A stretch of DNA of 64,000 bases from JBFMFB01 sp040752115 (GCA_040752115.1 JBFMFB010000003.1:42255-106254); one strand, 5' to 3'. Positions 15,426-24,491 are shown, numbered from the stretch's first letter. Program-made: numbers and translations. Notes: generated from the letters alone by a model not told the origin.

Positions 15426-17573
15426 TTACTTGATTTCCTTCAGCGGAATAAAGTAACCGTTTCCGTCAATGGGCGTAAGCGGGAGCCCGGCTCTCTGCCG
15501 GCTTCTCCGCTCCGTGGACAGCGGCGGGCAGGCGTGATCGTCATAATACAGTATCATGCAGTCGAGGCACAGGAGGCATTCGCGCTGGTCGATCTTGCCC
15601 TTGTTGTCGATGGCAAGCGATCCGCAGCCATGCGCGCAGGCATGGCAGGGATTTCCGCATTCTGCCTTCCGTTTCAACCCAAAAAACCGGAATGTGGAAG
15701 GAATGGCGAGGCCGGCCCCGAGCGGGCACAGATACTTGCAGAACGGGCGCTCCATCAGGAGCGAAAGCCCGAACACCACAAACCAGAACAGCGCAAACGG
15801 CCAGGACCGGTTCAGCACGCCAACCAGGAAGGTGGTTTTGAACGGCTCCACTTCGGCCATTTTTTCCGCGAGCCCCATCGAATAGAAGGAAACCACCACC
15901 AGCGTCGCAAAAACGGCATATTTGACCCATTTGAGCTTGTCGTGAAGCGGTTTCGGCAATCTGAACTGAAAGCGCTTCAGACCCAATTTCCCGGCAATCT
16001 TGTAAGCGAGTTCGGTCATGGAGCCATAAGGACACAGCCAACCGCAGAACAGGCCACGGCCCCAGACAAACAGGGTGATGATGATGAACCACCAGAAAAT
16101 GAAGATGAAAGGATCGGACAGGAACAGCTCCCACTTCCACTGCGTCAGCGAATGGAACCAGGTCATCACGTGCGTGATGCTGGGCTGCGCCATGGCATAA
16201 AAGCCGACAAACCCGACGGAAATCGCCCAGATCAGATACTTGGGAATGTTCACCCAGCGCTTGTCCTTATGATTGGCGCGGCGCACGAATTGATAGCGCA
16301 ACGCGGCGTAGGATGCGGCCGCCGAAATCAGCAACAGTACGAAAGCGACGATCTCCCATTTCTTGTCCTTCCACACGCGCAACCAGATCGGATCGGGACG
16401 TTCGTATTTCGGCCTCCCCCCTTCCAGATATCGCGCCGGCAACCAGTATTCCTGCTCGAAGTTGGCAAAAGTCTTGGCGCCGGTTTCCCTGTCGATCTTG
16501 TTGCCCAGGAAGGCGAGACTCCAGGGGTAGGCTGCGCTGAAATTGGCGCTGCGCAAGATGAAAAGCCCGGATTCCTTGTATTGCGGCGCGCCGGCAGCGA
16601 GCAGCGCGTACAGATTCCGGTAGTCGGTGTCGCGGAAGGTAAACGAATCCGCCAATTGCTTGATCTGGATCCGGTCGTAAATCCCCCCGCGCACGAAGCC
16701 CGAACCTTTGAACGACGCCGCGCCATTGGCGATGATGAAAATGACATGTTCGTTCGGTTTGAGATCGGCCATCAGGCGCTGGTAGGCATCGTCGCCGAGG
16801 ATGCTGCGGCCGATGCTGGGGGCGTTGAGGTAGCCGAAGTACATGTCGATATACGGCTGCCCCGTGTCCGGCAACCCGACTTCCCTCGGCTGAACGGTAA
16901 GCCGCTGGACGCCGCCCTCTTTAACCAGCGCGTCCCAGTCAAGGGTTTCGGAGATGTTCGCGAATTTCGCCTGGGGCTTGGGGGTGGACTTGATGATGCC
17001 CACCTGCTTGCCAATCTCGGAAGCACAACGAGAAACGACCTGGTTTTCGGCGATGACGGTCACGGTCGCGCCGCTAATGGCGTCAAGCGGCACATACTGA
17101 TCCGCGCTGCTGACCTTTCCAAGCTCGAACCGGCTGCCGGCGAATTTCCCGACATACTGCTTGATGTAATCCATCAGCTTGCTTTCCGGGATCCCGACCA
17201 GCAAGATCGGCTCGCTGTGCTTGAGAATCCGCACACCGGTGATGATGCCTTTGGCATCCATCCCGATCAGGGTCACCATAGGCTTGCCGGAGTATGCGGG
17301 AATATCCACGATATCGGTGGAAAGGAAAACGTAGCCCAGCAGTTTCCTCTGCCCTCCCTCGGTCTTGTAACCCTCCACATACGGCGGCTGCCCTTTGCGC
17401 GGCGAAAAACTGTCCGCACCTGGCAACACATCCTTGCAGGCGACGTAGGCGCACATGTTGGCATCTGTATAGAGCTTTTCGGGCAACTGCGCTTCGTAGG
17501 AAGTGGCGTAGCTGTTCGCGCCCGGCAAAAAAGCCAGCAATACGAGAATCAGGCGAAAGGCAAGTGTCATCAT
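15426..17573 (-). CDS. nosR: NosR regulatory / electron-donating iron-sulfur flavoprotein
   Basis: 715 residues. Signal peptide, then a periplasmic FMN-binding domain with the flavinylation motif DAISGATVTV, several transmembrane helices, and a cytoplasmic polyferredoxin: CGWLCPYG, CKYLCPLGA, CxxCxxxC (NPCHACAHGC) and a final CLLCLDC. NosR is needed for nosZ expression and for electron supply to NosZ. I choose the ATG at 17573 over the one at 17588: an AGG lies at a usable distance, and a start site predicted from the FNR-type box (about 17595) would leave only 7 bases before the earlier ATG. Here nosR is downstream of nosZ. Confidence 0.93.
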   Translation of the reverse strand: MMTLAFRLILVLLAFLPGANSYATSYEAQLPEKLYTDANMCAYVACKDVLPGADSFSPRKGQPPYVEGYKTEGGQRKLLGYVFLSTDIVDIPAYSGKPMVTLIGMDAKGIITGVRILKHSEPILLVGIPESKLMDYIKQYVGKFAGSRFELGKVSSADQYVPLDAISGATVTVIAENQVVSRCASEIGKQVGIIKSTPKPQAKFANISETLDWDALVKEGGVQRLTVQPREVGLPDTGQPYIDMYFGYLNAPSIGRSILGDDAYQRLMADLKPNEHVIFIIANGAASFKGSGFVRGGIYDRIQIKQLADSFTFRDTDYRNLYALLAAGAPQYKESGLFILRSANFSAAYPWSLAFLGNKIDRETGAKTFANFEQEYWLPARYLEGGRPKYERPDPIWLRVWKDKKWEIVAFVLLLISAAASYAALRYQFVRRANHKDKRWVNIPKYLIWAISVGFVGFYAMAQPSITHVMTWFHSLTQWKWELFLSDPFIFIFWWFIIITLFVWGRGLFCGWLCPYGSMTELAYKIAGKLGLKRFQFRLPKPLHDKLKWVKYAVFATLVVVSFYSMGLAEKMAEVEPFKTTFLVGVLNRSWPFALFWFVVFGLSLLMERPFCKYLCPLGAGLAIPSTFRFFGLKRKAECGNPCHACAHGCGSLAIDNKGKIDQRECLLCLDCMILYYDDHACPPLSTERRSRQRAGLPLTPIDGNGYFIPLKEIK

Positions 17574-17629
17574 CGTTGACCTGTGCATGACAAAAAAAGA
17601 AATTTAAGCGTATTAGAATGCACTAATCA

Positions 17630-17643
17630 TTGATCTGCGTCAA
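17630..17643 (-). promoter_or_regulatory. FNR/DNR-type box upstream of nosR
   Basis: TTGATCTGCGTCAA fits TTGA-N6-TCAA, the FNR/CRP-family consensus. Placed at -41.5 it predicts transcription from about 17595, with TTAAAT at the -10 position. This would give nosRDFYL its own anaerobic or NO-responsive promoter. Confidence 0.7.
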
Positions 17644-17735
17644 TAAACAATAACCTTTCGGAAATCCGCAACGGTAATGAGCATGGTAGGCGAGATGTAT
17701 TTTTAGGTGAGGAAACCCACCCAAGAAAAGGACAA

Positions 17736-17763
17736 ACAAAAAACGGGAGGGCGAACCCTCCCG
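17736..17763 (-). terminator. Intrinsic terminator after nosZ
   Basis: Read on the minus strand: CGGGAGGG, a TTCG tetraloop, CCCTCCCG, then TTTTTTGTTTG. It begins 23 bases after the nosZ stop, separating nosZ from nosR transcription. Confidence 0.9.
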
Positions 17764-17786
17764 CAAATCCCGCTCGCAACTAATGC

Positions 17787-19754
17787 TTACTTCTTGACGA
17801 ACATCCGGCTGCGCATTTCCAAATGCAGCGCATGGCAGAAGTGGGTGCAATAGATCCAGAACATACCCGGTTTGTCGGCCTTGAAGGTAACGGACTTCGT
17901 TTCCTGCGGATTGACGATGAAGTTGACGTTATAGTTCTCGATGCCGAAGCCGTGCGCCAGATCTTCCACCTTGTCGTGGTTGGTCAGGGTGATGGTCACT
18001 TCGTCACCGAGCTTCACTTCGAAATCGCGCATGCTGTACGCGGGAGCAACGGAGGTGAGGTAAACGAAAACCTTGTTGCCCTTGCGCTCGATGCGGCTGT
18101 CCTTCGGATCCTTGACCGCATTGGGGTACTCATCCATGGTGGCGACCTGACGGGTCTTGATCCGGTCGCGGCGCACGATGATGGCGTCATGCGGTTCCGG
18201 CCACGCGGTGTGGTCGTGCAGGAGCTTCATCTTGTCGCCGCTGATGTCGATCAACTGCTCGGTCTCGACGTGCAGCGGGCCAACCGGCAGGAAACGGTCC
18301 TTGGAGAACTTGTTGCCGGAGTTGAAGTATTTGCCGTCGGCTTCCTTGGTTTCGCCCATGGAGGTATAGCCATGGCCGGGCTGGTAGTGAACGTCGAGGC
18401 GGTCCAGCACCACCTTGGCGTTCTTATCGCCCTTGAATTGGGCGATCGCCGCCGCCACGTTCCATTTGACGATCTGGCTGTCGAGGAACAGGGTGGTGTA
18501 GGCATTGCCCTTGTTGTCGAAGCCGGTGTGCAACGGCCCCAGACCGATTTCCGGCTCGCCCACCACGGCATCGCGCGGCTCTTTCAGGCCGCCGTCGAAC
18601 CACTTGTTCACCAGATCGAGTTCGATCACGGTGGCGGTCGGGGACAGCTTGCCGGAGCAAACGAAATACTTGCCGTCCGGGCTGGCGTTGATGCCGTGCG
18701 GGTTCTTCGGAACCGGCACGTAGCAGGTCAACGCGGTCTTGGGATCCTTGTTGGCTTCCTTGGTGCCATCCACTACCGGAACCTTGTTGTTGCCGATGGT
18801 GAACGACTTGCCGGCCTTGATCGCCGCCTCGATGCGCGCCACGTTGAAAAATACAGCCGAATCGCGCTCGGCGGTCATCATGTCTTCGTACTTGACGCCC
18901 ATTTCGGTGTTGTACTGGTTGGTCGCGACCAGTTTGCCGTCGTAGGAAGTCGCCACCAGATCGCAGTTGCCGTCGATCTTGACCTGCCACCGCACGGCCA
19001 TGGTTTCGGCATCGACGCAGGTAAACAGGGACGCGTACTTCTTGCCGTCAGTCAAATCGCGCCCGTCATTAGGCAGCGGCTGGGAAAACTCGGAGCCGCA
19101 GAACACGCGAGTGGTGTGATTGATCTTCTCGTCAACCGGGTCGCGCTTGTCGGGGAAAATCCCGTGGAAACCCTGGACATTCGGAATGTCGGTGATCTTG
19201 TCCACTTCCATCAGATCGCCGCGGACCCGGGCCAGGCGGTTGTTCAGTTTGTCGTTCACCCAGAAATACTTGCCGTCGTAGGTGCCGTCGGTATAGGAGC
19301 CGTGCACGTGGTGGGTATCACCCGTAGTGTACTTGAGGCTGCCGTCCGCCTTGGTGCCAAGAATCTTCTTCGATTCGTTGGTGATTCCCCAGCCGGTCAT
19401 GGGGTCGATGTTGAAGGTAGCAATCCGCTTGAGGGTGCGGCCGGAGGGCACGCCATAAATACGGACTTCGCCGGAATGGCCGCCGCTGGACATCATGTAA
19501 TAATCATCCAGCTCGCCCGGCTTGACATCATGCTTGACCCCTCCCGGCGCTGCAGAAGCTGCCTTTTCCGCAGTCTTCTCTGGAGCTTTGGCGCCGCCAG
19601 CGGGAGCCGGTGCTTCCTCTTTTTTGCAGGATGCCAGCCCAACCGACAAGCCGGCACCCGCCAAGCCGGCGATGGCGGCGGTGTTCAGAAACTTGCGGCG
19701 ACTCAGATCCTGCGGCGCTTCCACGGCGTCAATTTTTTGCTTCTCAGTGCCCAT
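17787..19754 (-). CDS. nosZ: Nitrous-oxide reductase
   Basis: 655-residue copper enzyme reducing N2O to N2 in the periplasm. A Tat motif SRRKFL (18-23) leads into a hydrophobic stretch ending LASC (Cys43, a possible lipobox), then an Ala/Lys/Pro linker to about residue 78. The seven-bladed propeller supplies CuZ histidines (GDTHHVHG, about 146-152; EPHDAII later). The C-terminal cupredoxin has CuA ligands in HGFG and CTHFCHALHLEM (Cys636, Cys640, His644, Met647). AAGGAG precedes the ATG at 19754. Tat export and linked nosR fit clade I, but the CuA loop is atypical. Confidence 0.96.
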   Translation of the reverse strand: MGTEKQKIDAVEAPQDLSRRKFLNTAAIAGLAGAGLSVGLASCKKEEAPAPAGGAKAPEKTAEKAASAAPGGVKHDVKPGELDDYYMMSSGGHSGEVRIYGVPSGRTLKRIATFNIDPMTGWGITNESKKILGTKADGSLKYTTGDTHHVHGSYTDGTYDGKYFWVNDKLNNRLARVRGDLMEVDKITDIPNVQGFHGIFPDKRDPVDEKINHTTRVFCGSEFSQPLPNDGRDLTDGKKYASLFTCVDAETMAVRWQVKIDGNCDLVATSYDGKLVATNQYNTEMGVKYEDMMTAERDSAVFFNVARIEAAIKAGKSFTIGNNKVPVVDGTKEANKDPKTALTCYVPVPKNPHGINASPDGKYFVCSGKLSPTATVIELDLVNKWFDGGLKEPRDAVVGEPEIGLGPLHTGFDNKGNAYTTLFLDSQIVKWNVAAAIAQFKGDKNAKVVLDRLDVHYQPGHGYTSMGETKEADGKYFNSGNKFSKDRFLPVGPLHVETEQLIDISGDKMKLLHDHTAWPEPHDAIIVRRDRIKTRQVATMDEYPNAVKDPKDSRIERKGNKVFVYLTSVAPAYSMRDFEVKLGDEVTITLTNHDKVEDLAHGFGIENYNVNFIVNPQETKSVTFKADKPGMFWIYCTHFCHALHLEMRSRMFVKK

Positions 19755-19890
19755 TTTTTTCTCCTTGAACAAACAAAAATTAACCTTCAAGAACCAAACT
19801 TGCCGCCGCGCAACTCCTCGAACCACGGCATTTTCGACATTCACACCCTTAATTCTTCGATGCGACGCTGCTGCCATGGTAAGTGATTAG

Positions 19891-19915
19891 TTGAGCTGCG
19901 TCAATATGACGCAGC
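19891..19915 (-). promoter_or_regulatory. FNR/DNR-type box overlapping a perfect palindrome upstream of nosZ
   Basis: TTGAGCTGCGTCAA (19891-19904) fits TTGA-N6-TCAA and differs from the nosR box at one base. It overlaps GCTGCGTCA-ATA-TGACGCAGC (19895-19915), a perfect 9+3+9 hairpin. It lies about 140 bases upstream of the nosZ ATG. No good -10 is seen at class II spacing, so the promoter geometry is unresolved. The rest of the 253-base dnaQ-nosZ gap shows nothing else clear. Confidence 0.6.
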
Positions 19916-20007
19916 CCGCAAATTTCAAAAATCTGCTGCGCAAACCGATTCGGTTCAACGCCTTGTCGACCATCGCCCATTGTTGGCGCCCAACCCGTTG
20001 AGATGAC

Positions 20008-20712
20008 TCAGTTTACGGCCCGCCCCCTCCACAGGCACGCGCCGCGGCTGGCTTTATCGATTTCTTCCAGTACCTCCTGATGCGCCGCCAATTCATCTTC
20101 CGCCGCTTCCAGCACAAATATCGGCGGACGCGATCTATCCTCGGTATCTTCGGCTTCCCCTGGCTTGGCTTCCTCTGCTTCCATGATCAGGCTTTCCTGG
20201 CCCCGTGTCATGGCGAGATATATCTCCGCCAGCAACTCCGCATCGAGCAAGGCCCCGTGGAGAGTGCGCCCGGAATTATCGATCTGGTATCGCTTGCACA
20301 AGGCATCCAGATTGTTGCGCTGCCCCGGGTGCAGTTCCTTCGCCATTTTCAGGGTATCCGTAATGGCCAGGCAATGCTGCACGATCGGCTTCATCTGGAG
20401 CATGCCCAACTCGCTGTTGAGAAAGCCGACATCAAACGGCGCGTTGTGGATGATCAGCTCGGCGCCGCGAACGTAATCCAGCAAATCGGCGACAATTTCC
20501 CGAAAGCGGGGCTTGTCCTGCAAGAAGTCAAGAGTAATGCCGTGAACCTGCTGGGCGCCCGGATCAATCTCGCGCTCCGGATTGAGATAGTGATGGAAAT
20601 AGTTCCCGGTCGGTCGACGGTTGATGATTTCGACCGCCCCGATTTCGATCACCCGGTGCCCGAGATTCGGATCAAGGCCCGTTGTTTCCGTATCCAGCAC
20701 GATTTGTCGCAT
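20008..20712 (-). CDS. dnaQ: DNA polymerase III epsilon subunit, 3'-5' exonuclease
   Basis: 234-residue proofreading subunit. ExoI DTETTGLD at the N-terminus, ExoII in HNAPFDVGFLNSEL, ExoIII in LHGALLDAELLAEIYLAM; QESLIM soon after resembles the beta-clamp binding motif. The tail (about 185-234) is acidic, as in polymerase-binding C-termini. Start at MRQIVLDTET with GAGGAAAA upstream; a TTG seven codons earlier is less likely. Lies 25 bases after rnhA, the conserved rnhA-dnaQ order. Confidence 0.95.
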   Translation of the reverse strand: MRQIVLDTETTGLDPNLGHRVIEIGAVEIINRRPTGNYFHHYLNPEREIDPGAQQVHGITLDFLQDKPRFREIVADLLDYVRGAELIIHNAPFDVGFLNSELGMLQMKPIVQHCLAITDTLKMAKELHPGQRNNLDALCKRYQIDNSGRTLHGALLDAELLAEIYLAMTRGQESLIMEAEEAKPGEAEDTEDRSRPPIFVLEAAEDELAAHQEVLEEIDKASRGACLWRGRAVN

Positions 20713-20737
20713 TCCGCAATTTTCCTCGGTCAATGTC

Positions 20738-21199
20738 TCACTTCAGCACCGACTCGACGCCCTTGTTCGCGAGCATGTCGGCGCGCTCATTTTCGTCATG
20801 GCCGGAATGCCCCTTCACCCAAAGCCATTCGACCTGATGCCGCGAAGCCAGTTCATCCAGCCGCAACCACAAATCCGCATTCTTCACCGGCTTGTTGTCG
20901 CTGGTGCGCCAGCCGCGCTGCTTCCAGTTATGAATCCAACTGCTGATGCCTTTCTGCACGTATTGCGAATCGGTGTGAAGTCGCACCCGGCAAGGCCGTT
21001 TCAGCGCCTCCAGCGCCCGGATCACCGCCAGCAGTTCCATGCGGTTGTTGGTGGTGGGATTCTCGCCGCCAAACAACTCTTTCTCGTGCCCGGAAAAACG
21101 CAACAGCACCCCCCATCCTCCGGCGCCGGGATTGCCTTTGCAGGCACCGTCGGTAAAGATTTCCACCAGATCATGGCGGCTCGCGGTCATTCCTTGCAT
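20738..21199 (-). CDS. rnhA: Ribonuclease HI
   Basis: 153 residues; cleaves RNA in RNA-DNA hybrids. Catalytic acids are in IFTDGACKGNPGAGGWG, NNRMELLAVI, HTDSQYV and NERADMLA; VKGHSGHDENE carries the conserved histidine. Start at MQGMTASRHD: AGAGG sits 5 bases before this ATG, whereas the second ATG has GGA too close. Confidence 0.96.
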   Translation of the reverse strand: MQGMTASRHDLVEIFTDGACKGNPGAGGWGVLLRFSGHEKELFGGENPTTNNRMELLAVIRALEALKRPCRVRLHTDSQYVQKGISSWIHNWKQRGWRTSDNKPVKNADLWLRLDELASRHQVEWLWVKGHSGHDENERADMLANKGVESVLK

Positions 21200-21242
21200 C
21201 CATCCTCTTTCAGAAACTGATCACGATATTTTCCAAAGAACA

Positions 21243-21962
21243 TCAGCCTTTGCCGATTGTTTTCTGGGCCGCCGGCGCCAGCATTTTCTGGGTGGCCGCG
21301 GCTTCGCTCCAACTCGGCATGATCAACCGCATGCCGGGGACCCGCTTCTTGGCCAAGACGAAATACACGCCGCCGGCCAATGCCCACCACCGGTCACCTA
21401 CCGCTTCCATGCACTGGAACCGGCGCAACAGCCTTTCCCGCCGGAAGGGTGGCTCGTAGCAGCAAAGGCGGCCTGCAATGACCTCGAACCCGAGCAACGC
21501 CAGCCAATCCTTGATGCGCGGCAAGCTGATAAAATTGCCGTTCCACGGATATTCTTCCCTGCTGCGCGGGAGCATTCGCCGCAGCCCCCACAGGCTAAAG
21601 GGATTGAACCCGCTGATGACCACCTGCCCTTCCGGCATCATCACCCGCTCGACTTCGCGCAATATCTGATGCGGATTCGCGCTAAACTCGAGCACGTGCG
21701 GCAACAACAGCAGGTCGATGGCCTGGCTGGCCAAGGGAAGCTGAGCTGAATCGGCATGCAGCTCCGCTCGGCCCGATACGGCAGCCCGAAAACGGAACGG
21801 GATGCGGCTGGCACGCAGCAAGTCGCACTTGGTCAGACCGAGCTGCAACGCATTGAAGCCGAAGATGTCGGCAACCACCTGGTCGAAATAAGCCTGCTCG
21901 CGCTGCAGCAGATATTGCCCCAGCGGCGTTTCAAACCATTCGTCCGCGCTTAACCTTGACAT
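21243..21962 (-). CDS. SAM-dependent methyltransferase (YafS-like)
   Basis: About 239 residues of class I methyltransferase type. DEWFETPLGQYLLQREQAYF at the N-terminus, LLLLPHVLEFSANPHQILRE (motif IV region) and GQVVISGFNPFSLWGLRR match the YafS-like family beside rnhA/dnaQ/gloB in many proteobacteria. Substrate unknown. Starts at 21971 and 21962 are both possible; the latter has GGAG just upstream. Divergent from gloB by about 28 bases. Confidence 0.8.
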   Translation of the reverse strand: MSRLSADEWFETPLGQYLLQREQAYFDQVVADIFGFNALQLGLTKCDLLRASRIPFRFRAAVSGRAELHADSAQLPLASQAIDLLLLPHVLEFSANPHQILREVERVMMPEGQVVISGFNPFSLWGLRRMLPRSREEYPWNGNFISLPRIKDWLALLGFEVIAGRLCCYEPPFRRERLLRRFQCMEAVGDRWWALAGGVYFVLAKKRVPGMRLIMPSWSEAAATQKMLAPAAQKTIGKG

Positions 21963-21990
21963 CGGCTCCATTTCACCCAACCATGCCCAC

Positions 21991-22755
21991 ATGGTGGAAA
22001 TCGTCCCGATCCCGGCACTCGACGACAACTATGTCTGGCTGATCCGCAACGATCGCGCCGCCGCCGCGGTGGACCCCGGCGAGGCCGCGCCGGTGCTCCA
22101 TTACCTGAAACGGCATAGCCTCGAACTCACCGCCATTCTCATTACCCACCATCACCACGACCATACTGGAGGAAACGCGGAGCTGCTCGCGTGCTTTCAC
22201 GTGCCGGTTTACGGACCGCGCGGCGAACTTGTCGCAACTGTCAACCGCCCGCTCGGGGAAGGCTGCAAGGCAGTGATTGCTGAGCCCGCCGTGCAGCTTG
22301 AAGTACTGGACACCCCGGGTCATACCCCAGGGCATTTGAGTTATTATGGCTTAAATTCCCTGTTTTGTGGCGACACCCTGTTCGCCTGCGGTTGCGGTCG
22401 CCTGCTCGGAGGAACCGCTGCGCAAATGACCGCCTCCCTGCAAAGGCTGGCTGGCCTGCCAGACACAACCCGGATCTTTTGCGCGCATGAATACACTCTG
22501 GCAAACATTCGCTTTGCCTTGTCCGTAGAGCCCGACAACCCCGCCTTGCAGCAGCGCGAAGCAACAGAACGCGACAAAAGGGCACTCGGCCTTCCCACCC
22601 TGCCCTCGACTATCGGACTGGAAAAGCAGACCAACCCTTTCCTCCGCTTGGGCGAACCCGCCGTAATCCAGGCCGCAAGCCGGTTTGCCGGCCAGTCTTT
22701 GAGCGATCCGGTCAGCGTTTTCGCCGCCCTTAGGGAGTGGAAGAACCGGCATTGA
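21991..22755 (+). CDS. gloB: Hydroxyacylglutathione hydrolase (glyoxalase II)
   Basis: 254-residue metallo-beta-lactamase-fold enzyme that hydrolyses S-lactoylglutathione in methylglyoxal detoxification. The metal motif is ITHHHHDHTGG; other ligands are in DTPGHTPGHLSYY, LFCGDTLFACGCGRLLGGT and FCAHEYTLANIRFA. The C-terminal helical domain with PSTIGLEKQTNPFLR is full length. Upstream of mltD as in E. coli. Confidence 0.95.
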   Translation: MVEIVPIPALDDNYVWLIRNDRAAAAVDPGEAAPVLHYLKRHSLELTAILITHHHHDHTGGNAELLACFHVPVYGPRGELVATVNRPLGEGCKAVIAEPAVQLEVLDTPGHTPGHLSYYGLNSLFCGDTLFACGCGRLLGGTAAQMTASLQRLAGLPDTTRIFCAHEYTLANIRFALSVEPDNPALQQREATERDKRALGLPTLPSTIGLEKQTNPFLRLGEPAVIQAASRFAGQSLSDPVSVFAALREWKNRH

Positions 22756-22871
22756 CCCCGGCACACCGGCTCTAAAGTAATCCATTTGCTAACCGATAAT
22801 TAACTTGACGCCGGCAAGCCCTCCTGCGTACCATCGCGGCATTCCCTGTCGTCACAAAAACCAAAACAATC

Positions 22872-24491
22872 ATGCATTTCAGACCAACCATCATCTTTGT
22901 CTGGGCGGCTTCCTGCCTGTGGTATGCGCCTCTTGCGCCCGCAGCCGAAGATGTCCTCCAGCAACTTTCCGCGCCGACAGAAGCGGCGGACAGCGCCCAG
23001 ACGGCTTTTCCAAACCTCCCTTTGAGCTTGCCCCCCGCGGAACAAAGCACCACCCCTTCCGTACCTCAGCCGGTCGCCCCCAACACCGCTGCGCAGCCCG
23101 CCGATCTCTGGGAACGCATCCGCAACGGCTTCGCCCTTCAGGAATTGGACAGCACGCTCGTGCACGAGCACGAAGCTTGGTATGCCGGCCGGCCGGATTA
23201 CGTGCGCCGCATGGTGGAACGCAGTCAGCGCTATTTGTTCCACATCGTGGAAGAGGTCGAGAAACGGGGGATGCCGACGGAAATCGCGCTGCTCCCCATG
23301 ATCGAAAGCGCCTACAACCCCAAGGCCTATTCCCGTAGCCGCGCATCCGGCATCTGGCAGTTCATCCCCTCGACCGGCAAGAATTTTGGCCTGGAACAGA
23401 ATTCCATGTACGACGGCCGACGGGACATCCTGGCAGCAACCGATGCGGCGCTGGATTACCTGCAAAAACTGCACGACATGTTCGGCAACTGGGAGCTTGC
23501 ACTCGCCGCATACAACTGGGGCGAAGGATCGATCAGCCGGGCGATCGCCCGCAATCAGGCCAAAGGGCTGCCCACCGATTACCTCAGCCTGCGAATGCCC
23601 CCGGAAACACGTAACTACGTGCCGAAACTGATTGCCGTAAAAAACATCGTGACCAACCCATCTGCCTTCGGCCTGGAGCTCAGTTCCATTCCGAACCAGC
23701 CTTACTTCGGCATGGTCGCGGCGGACCGCCGCATGGATCTGTCCGTAGCCGCCCGCCTGGCGGAGATACCTCTTGACGAGCTTACCGCCCTCAATCCCGC
23801 ATACAACCGCCCGTTGATCGCAGGAGGAAAAAACCGCACGCTTCTGCTTCCGGTCGACAAGCTTGACAATTTCACCGCCAACCTGGCTAACCATCCCGGC
23901 GCGCTTGCTTCTTGGCAGTTCTATCCCGCCCGCCGGGGAGAAAGGCTGGATCGTATCGCTCGCAAATTCGGCATTGCGACCGCCAGGCTCAAGGCGATCA
24001 ACGGCATCCAGAGCCGCCAAAAAACAGCCGCAGGACAAACTCTGCTGGTGCCGATCGGCAAGCACGCCCACTCATCCGACCTGATTCTCGCCCAGGCACC
24101 GGCAACCGCCGCGGATGAGCCTGCCGGAGGGAGCGGCAGGCGCGTTCACGTTGCGACAAAAGGAGATACCCTGGCCGGCGTGGCGAAGCGCTACGCCGTG
24201 TCCACAGCGCAGCTCAAGGCGTGGAACCGCCTGAAATCGAACCGACTCGCGCCGGGCCAGAAGCTGGCCGTTTCAGGCGAGCGCTCAGTCAAGCGCGTAG
24301 CGGTGACGAAGAATTCGGCCGAACCCGGCAGGCGTACCCAGTACACCGTGCGCCGCGGCGACACCCTCTCCAGCATCGCCCGCCGCTTCAAGGTCGCAGT
24401 CAACGACATTCAGCGCTGGAACAGCTTTTCCGGCAAGCGCGCCCTGACTCCGGGCAACAAGGTCACGCTGTATATCTCCAGGCGGAGCTGA
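22872..24491 (+). CDS. mltD: Membrane-bound lytic murein transglycosylase D
   Basis: 539 residues: signal peptide (cleavage near residue 25), family-1 transglycosylase domain with catalytic Glu145 in LLPMIESAYNP and ASGIWQFIPSTGKNFGL, AAYNWGEGSISRAI, then LysM-type repeats at about 358-401 (degenerate), 425-470 and 493-537. It cleaves the MurNAc-GlcNAc bond of peptidoglycan; LysM domains bind the wall. No lipobox cysteine is obvious in the expected place (Cys15 lies mid-helix). Converges on yejF, 8 bases apart. Confidence 0.93.
   Translation: MHFRPTIIFVWAASCLWYAPLAPAAEDVLQQLSAPTEAADSAQTAFPNLPLSLPPAEQSTTPSVPQPVAPNTAAQPADLWERIRNGFALQELDSTLVHEHEAWYAGRPDYVRRMVERSQRYLFHIVEEVEKRGMPTEIALLPMIESAYNPKAYSRSRASGIWQFIPSTGKNFGLEQNSMYDGRRDILAATDAALDYLQKLHDMFGNWELALAAYNWGEGSISRAIARNQAKGLPTDYLSLRMPPETRNYVPKLIAVKNIVTNPSAFGLELSSIPNQPYFGMVAADRRMDLSVAARLAEIPLDELTALNPAYNRPLIAGGKNRTLLLPVDKLDNFTANLANHPGALASWQFYPARRGERLDRIARKFGIATARLKAINGIQSRQKTAAGQTLLVPIGKHAHSSDLILAQAPATAADEPAGGSGRRVHVATKGDTLAGVAKRYAVSTAQLKAWNRLKSNRLAPGQKLAVSGERSVKRVAVTKNSAEPGRRTQYTVRRGDTLSSIARRFKVAVNDIQRWNSFSGKRALTPGNKVTLYISRRS

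Noticed and set aside
15414..17579. 721-residue open frame antisense to nosR
   Set aside because: Mirrors nosR almost exactly; nosR has clear iron-sulfur and FMN motifs, the antisense frame none.
17623..17850. 75-residue frame between nosR and nosZ
   Set aside because: Spans the nosZ terminator and the nosR FNR-type box; no plausible start or domain.
17823..19886. 687-residue open frame antisense to nosZ
   Set aside because: High-GC shadow of nosZ on the opposite strand; Ala/Val/Asp/Gly-rich with no recognisable domain or ribosome site.
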